Positions 1-10,587 of a DNA stretch of 64,000 nucleotides are shown here, piece after piece. The DNA comes from Hevea brasiliensis (Eukaryota > Streptophyta > Magnoliopsida > Malpighiales > Euphorbiaceae), in NCBI RefSeq assembly GCF_030052815.1, contig NC_079496.1, positions 70,855,652 to 70,919,651 on the forward strand, written 5' to 3'. Position numbers and translations under genes: made by a program. Under the pieces are notes generated by a model. That model had not been told where the DNA came from and ran no database searches. It saw nothing but the letters and a program-made list of their open reading frames with translations. Numbering within the stretch: position 1 is the stretch's first letter; each line of letters opens with the position of its first letter.

Positions 1-10
1 ATTCATCTAA

Positions 11-340
11 CACAAATTTGATCAAATAACTGAGTAACACAGTTTTGCCAATCAATAACACAATTTGATCAAATAACTGAATAATATCGTTTTGCAAATC
101 AATAACACAATTCGATCAAATAACTGAATAATACAATGTTGCCAATCAATAACACAATTTGATCAAATAACTGAATAATATCGTTTTGCAAATCAATAAC
201 ACAATTCGATCAAATAACTGAATAATATCGTTTTGCAAATCAATAACACAATTCGATCAAATAACTGAATAATATCGTTTTGCAAATCAATAACACAATT
301 CGATCAAATAACTGAATAATACAATGTTGCCAATCAATAA
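11..340. repeat. 47-bp tandem repeat, 7 copies
   Basis: Seven consecutive units start near 11, 59, 106, 153, 200, 247 and 294. Each has CACAATTTGATCAAATAACT or a close variant and ends in CAATCAATAA or CAAATCAATAA. Two subtypes alternate irregularly (TCGTTTTGCAAATC and CAATGTTGCCAATC). The related LTR at 8510-8570 has a single unit, so this is a local expansion within C1. There are no variable spacers, so it is not a CRISPR array. Confidence 0.93.
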
Positions 341-867
341 CACAATTTAGGCTATGACACAGTTTTTTCCACACATGCCGTGTTGTACACCACGACAAGA
401 CATACTCACCCCAATAATCGAAATCAATGAGGGAGGAAGCTAGCTGAATAATGAGTACTCATCCACACTCACCTCAGACTGGCAAGTCAAAGAGGGAGGA
501 ACATAATCACACTCACCCCAGACTGATGAGTCAAAGAGGGCGGAATATCGCACTCACCCCATAAATGGAGGAGGAACATAGTAACAGTGTCATGCCAAGT
601 GTGAATCAAAACAATTTCAAATCACAATATTTCATACAAACCATAAATCACATTTTATCTCAAAATTTCCATTTGCAAAGTTGGCAACACAATAAGTTCC
701 AAATAATATTCCCAAAAACAAAGCAATAAAAAATTATTCATAACTCATTTCTCCAAATAAATTTGCTAGTAAAAGCAGTGAATATAAAAGTATTGTGCAC
801 GGACACAATTTAAAACTATAATGTTGAATTAAATTTTTAAGTAGAAAATGAGAAATCAAATTATTGT

Positions 868-1110
868 GCACAAACACAATTTAAAACAATAACATATAAA
901 TAATCGTAATTTATTTCTATTGAAAAATTCAAAAGAAATACTTATTATGCACAAACACAATTTAAAATAATAACATATAAATAATCGTAATTTATTTCAA
1001 TTGAAAAATTCAAAAGAAATACTTATTATGCACAAACACAATTTAAAACAATAACATATAAATAATCATAATTTATTTCAATTGAAAAATTCAAAAGAAA
1101 TACTATTGTG
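868..1110. repeat. 81-bp tandem repeat, 3 copies
   Basis: The phrase GCACAAACACAATTT begins at 868, 949 and 1030 and again in altered form at 1110. The 81-bp units are nearly identical. Each unit ends at the TGCACAAAC block that occurs once in related LTRs, so the duplication is specific to C1. Confidence 0.9.
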
Positions 1111-3278
1111 CACAAACCTCTGATAACTGTCTCTTGGCACTGACTCAGTGTTTCCTTCCCCTCCCTGAGTCTTTGCTAACTGAGAAACACAATTTGAAGT
1201 GTTTCAGTACTCATTTAAACTGTCTCTAACGATAATGCTTGATAATTAATTCACTGAATTCATTTATTCGCTTAGTCAACCTACTATGTCGACCCTTGGT
1301 ACATTCTAGGTAATTTAGGTTTTAATGTCATTAATATGTCACATTCGATAGTCTTTTAGGGTTGGTACATGTTACCAAATTCATTTTCGTGTATACTGCA
1401 TTTTCTTGCGATTTGCTGGATTCTGGGATACTAGTTTGACCTAGCCAGACGACCTAGTTCCCTCGGTTTTCGGGTTTTGGTCAAAACTACAAACTTGTAG
1501 ATCTATGTCTTATGGAACGCGGGGAAAAATTTCAGGTCATTCTGAGTTATGTAGACCAAGTTATGGTCATTTTACTATTGCTGGTCAAAATGCATAAAAA
1601 TTGGTCACTTTAGGTCATTTTAGGTCATTTTAGGTTCGGCCAGTTTTTGGACCCGAACTTGTGCAAGTTGTTTGACTTGTTTATGGTCATTTCTGGGCTT
1701 TGGTGTCTTCATAAGACTTGTAGATATGGGTCTTAAATATTCATGGTCAAAATTTCAGGTCAATTGGACCTGTTTTGCGTGAGTTATGGGCTAAACACTA
1801 ACTGCTGCCCAAATGGTCAATTTTCAGGTCTCAATTGCACTTAATCCGGATTTGGTCATTTTTCAAGCTACCTTGCAAGCAGAATTTTGGTAAGCTTCCG
1901 TCATGAAAGTTGGCACATTTTGTGCCTAGTTTCACCTCCAATTGGTCTCATACCAATTGGAGCCACACATTTAAAGTTATAGGCCTAAAACTCAAACTGC
2001 CTTATTGAAATTCTTGCATACACATCAAGCATCACTTTTAACACTCACCAAACTTAACATTTAAACCAATTATGGTTGTACCACAACCTAAACATAATTC
2101 ACAACACATTATAGGTCATTTTGGCAGCTTACAATTACATTCAACATATGCCAACAAGTGCAGAATTTGTCCAATTCAATTTATAATAATTCAATCACCA
2201 ATTCATGCTCATTTACAAGTCCCACTTCACACCACCATTCATGCACTCAAACTGTCATAACAACCAACACATTTTAACATCATTATTCCATAAACCAAGC
2301 ATGAATTCCAGCATTCCTCAAGGGTTAGCAAACTGCCACAATGGTACACTTACATTCCATTACTTTCCAAGCTTTAAACTTCATTTTACATTTACATATA
2401 TTACGTATACATTACCCAAACAATTTCCTACACAATATACATTTAATCAATCAATTAATTCACCATTTACAAGCACAATTAAACTGCCTTCAAGGTGCTT
2501 CCATGGCTGCCAAAAGTGTACATTCCCATTCAACATCAAAACTCAAAAATTTCTCCATAAATCAAACACCCATAACATTCCTACTAACTTTAATGGAGCA
2601 ATAACCCAAAAATACAAACTTACCACTTTGGAAATTCTTCAAAACTCCTCCATAACTTGGTCTTCTTGCTGCCTATCTACTGTCCATTGTGTAAGGATCA
2701 CTTTTAATGGAGAGACTTACAAGAAATTATGGCTTGAAAGTGAATATTGGAGTTCATGCATGGAGCTTGGAAGCTTTGGCCATGGAGTTCTTCTTGGGAG
2801 CAAATCGGCTGCTGTTTGGGAAGGTTGAAGAAGATGACAATCTGTCCAAGAATGAGGATGTAGTGGTCCACTTAGGTGAGTTAGTGGAGCACCATGTGTG
2901 ATTAAATATTTATTTAACCTTAAATTCCCAATTTCTCACATTAAGCTCCCAATTTTTGCTATTTACTTTAGGTACCACCAATTTAATTTTTCATGACATT
3001 TTCCAAGTGTAATATCATGTATTTTTAATGGAAATTTAAGTCAAAAGACAACTCGGGGTGTCAAATGACCACAATGCCCTTGTTCGGGTTGCATTCCCGA
3101 TTTTTCGGTAATACCGGGTTTTGTCCGTTTTTCGATTTCTCACTTTTCTTTGTACTAATTATTTAATTTTTCTTTGATATTTCTAATGATATTTATACTT
3201 CAATTGATGTCTCTTTAAGTCTTAAAATTAATTTCCAGGGTTCCCCGCGGTCCAAGGCTAGTCAACGGTCCACGCCGT

Positions 3279-3327
3279 GACTTCCCTGTGCGATCACCCA
3301 TCGCTAGGGTTCCCGGCTCGCTTAACT
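3279..3327 (-). promoter_or_regulatory. 5S-rRNA-like A-box/C-box block in LTR C1
   Basis: On the minus strand it reads AGTTAAGCGAGC, a spacer, then GCGATGGGTGATC and GGGAAGTC. This resembles the plant 5S rRNA internal promoter (A box AGTTAAGCGTGC; C box GGATGGGTGACC...GGGAAGTCC), with about 7 nt less between the boxes. It lies about 176 nt inside the LTR 5' end and in the sense direction of the LTR. The resemblance is seen; promoter function is inferred. Confidence 0.55.
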
Positions 3328-3837
3328 TGGTTGCATTTCTTTACTATTATTTTTCCTTTGTTTTTCTTGTATTTTCTTTTCTTGTATTTCATTATTTAAT
3401 GTCTCCTCACTCATATCGAAGTGTAGTTCTAGGCATCCTAGTTGTCCGAACAACACTGGTCACCGAAACAGTAGAACGCACTACCGAACTTAGGGGTGTT
3501 ACACAAATTCCCACTGCAACAGTAACTAATGGAACAGTAAAGTTAGGGTATAAAAACTAAAAATTCTGCTCCATTAGTTTTAAGCTTAGAAATGGTATTT
3601 GTGGTTAATGCCAACAAGTTTTGAATGCAAAATGTGGTATGTTGGGAGTGTTAAAACCAATGTACCTATTTTCTATACAAAAGTCTACATTTTTGTTTAC
3701 TAATGAAGGGAATAGTAACACCAAAACTTGAAATTCAAAAATTGAAAAATTCAAAAGTGTCAAATGCCCTAGTATACCTAACAAGATTGGTTTGGATAGT
3801 TTGGCATGCCAATAGGGTTCAGTTAGCAGTACTGCAC

Positions 3838-3936
3838 ATGGCATTATGCCATTCTGTGATTTCATGGCTTTTAGCCATTCTGACATTGTGTTGATATTTG
3901 GCCTTGTGCCTATTGTCATTACAACTTATTAGTTGT
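3838..3936 (+). other. stem-loop array in LTR D
   Basis: Four short inverted repeats follow one another: ATGGC/GCCAT, ATGGCT/AGCCAT, GGC/GCC and ACAAC/GTTGT, with loops of 2-6 nt. The last stem differs from the equivalent stem in A, B, E and J but still pairs, which suggests conserved RNA structure. Confidence 0.6.
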
Positions 3937-4182
3937 TCTGTTGCACACCGGGAGATGCATATGTGACCGATAGTGTGACGGCCCGAGGTACTAGATACCC
4001 AGTGCCAGTTTACCCATTTATCCAGTCCAGTCGTCCAGTATAGGTTACTTGGGCAACCAAAAGAATGAAAGTGGATAAATTTAATGAAATAATGAATATA
4101 ACAAGTACAAATCAAGTATGACATCGATACATTCAATGCATATTTATTTCTGTTATTTCCTTTTATTTTATTATTAGCACCA

Positions 4183-4200
4183 CTAAGCATTATTGTTTAG
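4183..4200 (+). other. conserved CTAAGC-type hairpin in LTR D
   Basis: CTAAGCA and TTGTTTAG pair around a short loop with one G-U-type change. It follows CACCA and precedes CGCATTGCTTTTGCC, the same setting as in the LTRs of A, B, E, J and K. Confidence 0.6.
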
Positions 4201-4847
4201 CGCATTGCTTTTGCCACACGTAGGTTCTGGAGATACTGACCGAGAGCCCAGTAGACCACAGATTGGGTGAGACCTCCTGCAGCTCTGCATAGTGTCCGTG
4301 TCACCTCACCATCTTCAGTGCATTGGTAGGACACTAGGTCTCATTTTGGTATTTTGTAACTAACTTTTATTTTCTTTTGTGTAATTGAAACTTATGTAAT
4401 GTATTTTGATATTCATGTAAATAATGGAAATTGTGTTTGTGAATGGAAAAGTGAATATTTATTTATGACTTTTACATGATTATTACATGAGATGAATGAT
4501 TGAGAAATGGAAATGTTGTTGAAAAACATATTGAGATTTTGATATTGGAGTTTGGGATTGATTAGAAATGATTATTGGAAGTGTTTTTCACAGGTTCCGA
4601 AGAACTGTTTTCTCCATTTTTAGCCGGTACTCTGCTGAATTTTCTATAAAATTTTCGGAACCTCAAATAAATTATAATTTTAATAAATGACTTAAATGAA
4701 TTATATTTCACAAATTGTATTCAAAACTATGATAAAAATAAAATAAGGAAGAATAAAAATGATTGAGATAAAATAGAGTGTTCCGGTACACTGTGTGACA
4801 TATCTTACTCGGATATACTGTAGACGGGTAAGGGGTGTCACAATCCA

Positions 4848-7321
4848 ATATTTCACATTATTCAAAATAGTATGCAAAAAATGATTACAAAAAGTATACG
4901 TTGTGCACAAACCTCAAGCGAGTCGCCCCTTAGCCTCAACTCGGTTCCTCGGGTTCCTTCCCGATATTCTTTTCAACTGAAATACATAATTTTATAATGT
5001 TTCAGTACTAGAACTTAACATAAATCCAAAATAAATTTAGCCTCATTTTTACCAAGCTCTAACGTGCTAAACTCGACGTTCTTGAAATTTTTTTGCTTCG
5101 GGTTACTATTCACTACACTATTCAAGTCAATTTGTTGACTTTCTAAGGCTTAATAGGTATGGAAATTCCAACTTCACCCACATACCACATTTTGGTCACT
5201 AAACTTGTTGGTTTTGGTCATTTTCTCAAAACTTAGGTCTTTTAGGCAAAATTGCCAAATTTTTAGTTTTGGTGTCCCTAATTGTACTGTTTCATTGGTC
5301 AGTTTACTGTTGGAATTTGGCAAAACTTTGTTCATAGAAAATGTTCCCTATTGTCTCAAGTTTATTCTCCTTTTTGAATCACCCCAATTGGAGTTTTGTA
5401 GCTCAAGTTATAAGCAATTTCGTTTACTATTCATGCTGCAGAATTTGGTTCTGCAGATTTGTTGATCCAACTTCATTTAGTAATTTGATCAAGTTAGGCC
5501 CATAATTTGGTCTAACATTCTTCATATGAAATGTTCTACTATGCCTTAGGTTTCTATCGGTTCAAGAATCACCTAAATCGGAGTTTTCTAGAGAGAGTTA
5601 TAGCCATTGAAACTTCACTGTTCATATGGCAATCTGCAGTTCTGCAGATTCAGGTCACCAAATTTGCTCAGCATTTTGATTGGGTTAATGGCATAATTTG
5701 GGTTGGTGTTCTTCATAAAAGTTTTAGATCTATATCTTATCTAATTTCTGGTAAAATTTCAGGTCATTTTGACTTGCCTAGCTCGAGTTATGACCAAATG
5801 AACAAACACTGTTCATTTGGTCAGTTTGTGTAGAGGCAGCCTGCGATTTTCCGACTTCGGCCATTTTGTTCACTAGGTTTTAGTCACTTTTTGGGTAGGC
5901 TTCCTAAATGAAAATTGTGTCATTTAGTGCCTATTTTCATCCCCAATTGGTCCCATATCCATTGGACTTGTAAAATTTCATTTTTGGTCCCTCAAAGGAG
6001 GTTTTGTCTTGCTATAGCAATATGACCTTATCCAATCCGAATTGGCTTTTAATTCCAACACTTCTAACACACTTAATTAGGTCACAAATGACCATTTATC
6101 ACTTCACATTAGGTCAAAGACACCATTTACAAGTTTCTCACATTTTTGGTCTCTAAACCCTATTGTTCAAAACCCTAACTCATTAATTTTGTTGCATTTA
6201 ACCAATTCAAATCATACTAACATCACTCCATCACTCAATTAAACTTCCATACATATTGAATTCAATCGAATACATGCATACACACATCAAACCCTAGCTG
6301 GCCTAAATTCAGCTTTGGTCCCACACAATTATTTTTGTTTCATTTTAAGTTACTTTCTAAGTTAATTAAACTAAGAACATAGAAATTTAACAAAAGAATT
6401 CAAATTTACATACTAACCTTTGTTTGATTTTCCAATCACTAATTTTCTTCCATTTTTTCTTCTTTCTTGCTTCTTCAATCTCCTCTTTTAGTAGCCCAAA
6501 CAAAGCTTAATCATAACTTAGTGGAATTGTTGGGGAATTTATGGGGTTGATTCAAGCTTTGAAAGCTTGAATTTCATGGCTATGGAGGAAACTAAGGAGA
6601 AAAAAGAGAGAGAGGAGAGATGCATGTTTTTTTATTTGAAGAAGAATGATTTTTTTTCTTTTATTTTATTTTGTCTTTTATCTCTTTAAGAAGACCAAAA
6701 ATCCAAATAATTAAATAAATTAATTTTATTCATTATGGCATCATGCGTGAGGTCATGCATGATGTCATCACCTTTTGACTTTTTCATTTTCTTTTTTTTT
6801 TTAATTTTTTTCTATTAGTTCTTTAATTTAATTTTCAATTCTGAAATTTTCTTTTCTCCGATTTTATTTAACAGTTAGGTCAAAAGTCAGCTCTCGGGGT
6901 CAATTGATCAAATTGCCCTTCGCCGGTTCAACCCGGTTTGCAAATAATTCCATATTTCTTCCGGCTCCCTGACCTAATTATTTGACTGGCTTAATAGTTC
7001 TTTTTCGTGATTTTCTCTTTTTCACTGTTTTTATAAGGGTCCTAAGGACCGCAGCGTCATATTTTACGGTTTGAAATTTGAGTTTAAAATGACTTCGCAG
7101 TCCTTCCCGAGAAGGTCACCCATCGCTGTGACTCTCAGCTCGTTTAACTTCTTATGTTCTATTTTTCTTGTTTATACTTAACTAATTGGACATTATTAAT
7201 TATTTTTGTTTATAGCTTCTCTAGTTTTCTTAAATGTGGTTCTAATCCCCTTAATTGTCCGGACCGACACAGGTCACTGGAACAGTGAAATCTACCAGGC
7301 TATGCAAATGGGGGTGTTACA
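4848..7321 (-). repeat. left (3') LTR of element C2, part
   Basis: Minus-oriented LTR resuming after the D insertion. It contains the CACAAACCTC block (about 4908), modules with GTTATAAGC/GTTATAGCC/GTTATGACC at 5407, 5597 and 5787 (190-bp spacing), a purine-rich stretch near 6600, the 5S-like block and the terminus GGGGGTGTTACA at 7321. It is followed directly by Gag-derived sequence rather than a polypurine tract. The rest of the LTR is left of the window. Small ORFs at 5205-5833 are within the LTR and are not genes. Confidence 0.85.
7100..7149 (-). promoter_or_regulatory. 5S-like block in C2 left LTR
   Basis: On the minus strand: AAGTTAAACGAGC, a spacer containing GAGAGTC, then GCGATGGGTGACCTTCTC and GGGAAGGAC. 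This is among the closest matches to the 5S A box and C box in the window. It is 172 nt inside the LTR 5' end. Confidence 0.6.
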
Positions 7322-7537
7322 CTGTGGCTGTACTACTAGTGTCTGCAGTGGGTCTTGAATGGGCATGTTACCAGCCATCCGTTGGAACATCGCACCCATT
7401 TGCTAAGCAAATTGAGCAGGGAACTGCGGTATTGAGGGGGTCGGTGCAACTAATCCACTCACATTTTGAAGGGCCGGGGCTTCCCCTTGCACCTCAGCCT
7501 CTATTGATTGATCGACTGAATGGTCCCCTTCTTCCAT
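7322..7537 (-). pseudogene. Gag N-terminal fragment of C2
   Basis: Read from the ATG at 7537 down to 7322, this is a fragment of about 72 codons beginning MEEGDHSVDQS. It is proline/glutamine-rich and contains a QMGAMFQRMAG stretch comparable to the FQQMADFFRQMAG segment of the Gag proteins of A and B. One in-frame TAG interrupts it. It runs into the LTR terminus at 7321, so the rest of gag, all of pol and the polypurine tract are missing. The plus-strand ORF over the same region (7255-7539) is an antisense shadow. The product would be non-functional. Confidence 0.7.
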
Positions 7538-7726
7538 AGTCAATTAGAGGATATTATACCTCCTGAACAAATAACATAAGGAGATTTCCTCCCTTTAGTG
7601 CATAATCACAATGTAATGTACTGTATCTATCAAAACATGACATTGAGCAGTTGTACTATGAAGGAAAAATATTCAAATTACAGGTCAAAGCAGAATTTAA
7701 AAACTAGCTCTGATACCACTAAAACA
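7538..7726 (-). other. untranslated leader of C2
   Basis: AT-rich leader between the C2 right LTR and the Gag start. It includes the primer-binding site and no ORF of note. Confidence 0.7.
7707..7718 (-). promoter_or_regulatory. primer-binding site of C2
   Basis: GCTCTGATACCA is the reverse complement of TGGTATCAGAGC, which pairs with the 3' end of plant initiator tRNA-Met. It sits eight bases from the LTR start at 7727, which fixes the minus orientation of C2. Confidence 0.88.
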
Positions 7727-9955
7727 TGTCACACCTTATCCCTCCGTAAGGCATAACATGATCCCGTAGTATACTTAATGAATTACCAAACTTTGTCTAC
7801 TAATAACCCATTAAATACACTACAAGGGATTTTAAACATTTTCTTATTTCTTTTTACAGTGGTGAGCACTTTTGACAGGTGTTAAAAAAATTTTTTTAAC
7901 TGAAGTGAAATCAAATAACAAATCTAAAGTATTAATAATTTATGTAAAAATTTCGGCAAAGTACCGTCTGTATTTGGAGCAAAACAGTTCTTCAAAAACC
8001 TGTAAAAAGCGCTTTCAATATATTTGTTCAATCCCAAACTCCAATATGGCTCAACTCAAATCAGTGTCCTCAACACAGTTCAAACTCAATTCAATATCAT
8101 TTTCAGCAACTCTAAAGATAAAGTGCAAAATAAATGAGTATTTCAAAAGCTGAAATAAGAGAATTGTAATATAATATTTTGACTGGCCAAAATAATTTTT
8201 AACTTTATTTTACAACAGCTCAAGACTAAATACAATATATACATACAGTTCACATACATTACAATAATATTTACAAAGAAGTAGTATACTTAATATACCC
8301 GGTAAAATCCCAAAGCGAAGTCACAAGCAGCCTACTCTGTTGCATTATCTGTCTGTCTACTTGCGACAGCAATGATAAAGCTATCGCTGAGTAAAATTTA
8401 CTCAGTAGTGCACAATAACAATTTAAAATGCGGTATATAAAACTTTTATTGACAATTTACAATTCAAATAATTCACAATTTCATGGCACAATTTTCAAAG
8501 CTAATATAACACAAATTTGATCAAATAATTTAATAACATAATGTTGCCATTCAATAACACAATTTAAGTCATGACACAAATTTTTTCGAACATGTCGTGT
8601 TGTACACCATAACAATGCATACTCACCCCACTAATCGAAATCAATGAGGGAGGTGGCTAGCTAGATAATGAGTACTCATCCATACTCACCTCAGACTGGC
8701 AAGTCAAAGAGGGAGGAATATAGTCATACTCACCCCATAAATTGAGGAAGAACATAATGATATTGCCATGCCAAGTGTGAATCAAAAATAATTTCAAATC
8801 ACAATATTTAAATATTTCATACAAACCATAAATCGTATTTTATCTTAAAATTTCCATTTATAAAGTAGGCAACACAATAATTTCCAAATAAAATTCCCAA
8901 AGTCAAAACAATAAAAAATTATTCATAACTCACTTCTCTAAATAAATTTCAAGTAAAAGTAGTGAATATAAAAAGTATTATGCAAAGACCTCGGATGAGT
9001 CACTTCTTGGCCTTGACTCAATGTTCCTTATGCTTTTCAATATCCTTTTCAACTAAAACACATAATTTAAAGTGTTTAAGTACTCAGCTAAATTGTTTCT
9101 AATAATAAAATCCAATAACTAAATTTTATTGGTACTATTCACTTCAATTCATTTCATTAGTCAATGTATAATATTGACCTTTAATACACACTAGGTGAAT
9201 TAATTTTAATGTTACCAATATGTCACATTTTATAATCCTTTAGTGTTGGTATATGTTACCAATTTCATTTTAAAAATTATTGCATTTTATTGTAATTTTT
9301 CAGTTTTGATGCACTACTTTGACCTAGCAAATTGACTTATTCTGTTTGTTTCTGGGTCTTGGTCAAAAGAACAATATTTTAGGTTTATGTCTTAGTGACA
9401 TTTTGGCACTGATTTTAGGTCATTCTGAGTTGTATAGACCAAGATATGGTCAATTTACTAAAACTTGACAGATTGCATCTTTGGTGCAAAAATTTAGTCA
9501 ATTTTAGGTCAAATTCAGTTCTGACAGTTTTGGTACTTTAACTTGGACAAGCAATTTGACTTGGTTCTGGCCATTTCTGGGCCTTGGTGTCTTCATAAGA
9601 GTTGTAGCTCTATGTCTTAGCTTTCCACTGATATAAATTTCAGGTCATTTGGACTTGTTTTGAGTGAGTTATGGCCAAATGAATGGCTACTGTTCAAATG
9701 GTCAATTTCTAGGTTCTCAAAGTTTCAATTTCGGATCAGGTCATTCTTTTAGGTCACTTCTAGGCAGAATTTAGGCAGCATTTCTACATGAAAGTTGGCC
9801 TATTTTATGTCTAGTTTCACCTCCAATTGGCTTCATACCAATTAGAGTCAAAATTTTGTACTTATAACCTAATTTATACACTGCTAACAATCACAACCAG
9901 CATAAAAGAATTTACACTCCCAATTTGGCATTTCTCCTCCTCCTAATACTTCAAT
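7727..9955 (-). repeat. right (5') LTR of C2, segment 1
   Basis: The LTR starts TGTCACACC at 7727. It is interrupted by element A at 9956, continues at 21145-21741, is interrupted by F and finishes at 55650-56434, for a net length of about 3.6 kb. This segment holds the CTGAGT hairpin, the single 47-bp-type unit (about 8510), three G/C-rich stem-like blocks of the CACCCCACTAATCG...GAGGGAGG kind near 8620-8750, and the first modules. Confidence 0.88.
8387..8405 (-). other. conserved CTGAGT-type hairpin in C2
   Basis: CTGAGTAAA and TTTACTCAG form a perfect 9-bp palindromic pairing, flanked by GCTATCG and TAGTGCAC. It occupies the place that CTAAGC...GCTTAG has in A/B/E LTRs. Counterparts occur in F, G and H. 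Confidence 0.6.
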
Positions 9956-10138
9956 TGTAACATCCCCAATGTACGTGTTCTGTACGTTCTTTTGCTCCAA
10001 TGGCCAAATAACAGTCTAGGCAAGTCAGGATGTCTAGAACTATACTTCGGTGATAGTGAACAGACATATAATGATGAAATAAATAAAAAGAAAATACAAG
10101 GAAAATCAAACAAAAATGAAAGAGAGAAAATGATGCTA

Positions 10139-10187
10139 AGTTAAACGAGCCGGCACCGCAGCGATGGGTGACCGCACCGGGAAGGCC
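10139..10187 (+). promoter_or_regulatory. 5S-like block in A 5' LTR
   Basis: AGTTAAACGAGC, a 12-nt spacer, GCGATGGGTGACCGCACC, then GGGAAGGCC. It lies 184 nt into the LTR in sense orientation. The C-box-like 11-mer GATGGGTGACC is identical to that of plant 5S rRNA genes. Confidence 0.6.
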
Positions 10188-10580
10188 GTTGTCAACCCCA
10201 GGACCGCAGGGAACCCTCGGAATTTAATTTTGAGACATAGATAAAGGTTTATTGAAATGTAATTGACACTAGAAATATCAAAGAAAAATTAATAAATTAG
10301 TACAAAGAAAAATGAAAATTCGAGAAATAGACAAAAATCGGTGTTATCGAAAAATCGGGAATGTAACTCGAAGTGGGGTATTTTGGTCATTTGACACATT
10401 GGGTTGCCTTTTGACCTCAATGTCCATTAAAAATAAATGATATTACACTTTAGAAATGTCATGAAAAATTAAATTGTGATACATTATGTAAATTGTGAAA
10501 GAAAGGAGGTAAATGTGTAAATAAAGGAAACTTAGTATAATTAAACATTAAACTATTTATTAGTGCTCCACTAACTATAA

Positions 10581-10587
10581 TATAAAG
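10581..10587 (+). promoter_or_regulatory. candidate TATA box of A 5' LTR
   Basis: TATAAAG about 626 nt into the LTR, a plausible U3 core promoter; E (about 500 nt) and H (about 576 nt) have TATA-like sites at similar distances. No start site can be shown from sequence. The 3' LTR lacks this segment. Confidence 0.35.

Larger units (their letters stand above)
1..3503 (-). repeat. LTR C1, partial (long-LTR gypsy type)
   Basis: This is the right-hand, sense 5', part of a minus-oriented LTR whose other end lies before the window. It ends with GGGTGTTACA at 3503, the LTR terminus shared with C2 and, in mutated form, G and F. It carries the family blocks in order: the region around 580-600, a TGCACAAACCTC block near 1110, modules containing GTTATGGTC, and the 5S-like block at 3279-3327. 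The bases after it (from 3504) continue an unrelated plus-strand LTR (D), so C1 was inserted into D; the expected target copy is CAAAT at 3504-3508, but its partner is off-window. No internal region is seen, so solo LTR or element end cannot be decided. Short ORFs at 2072-2901 and 3288-3560 lie inside it and are not considered genes. Confidence 0.85.
3504..4842 (+). repeat. LTR D, 3' part (B/E-type family)
   Basis: This is a plus-oriented LTR tail resuming after the C1 insertion. It matches the LTRs of element E from about 45787 onward (CAAATTCCCACTGCAA...) and ends GACGGGTAAGGGGTGTCACA at 4842, the terminus of E-type LTRs. It holds the stem-loop array, the GGTACTAGATACC block and the CTAAGC hairpin. 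Sequence after 4842 is C2's left LTR, so D was inserted into C2; ATCCA (4843-4847) is the presumed target copy. The small ORFs here (3605-4190, 4701-4910) are not convincing genes. Confidence 0.85.

Noticed and set aside
11..340. CRISPR-like regular repeats
   Set aside because: Units abut without variable spacers, and the setting is a plant LTR.
2072..2901. Overlapping ORFs of 62-207 codons in LTR C1
   Set aside because: They lie inside an LTR, have biased low-complexity composition and show no domain; related LTRs do not keep the frame.
7255..7539. 94-codon plus-strand ORF
   Set aside because: It is antisense to the Gag fragment of C2 and spans the LTR border.
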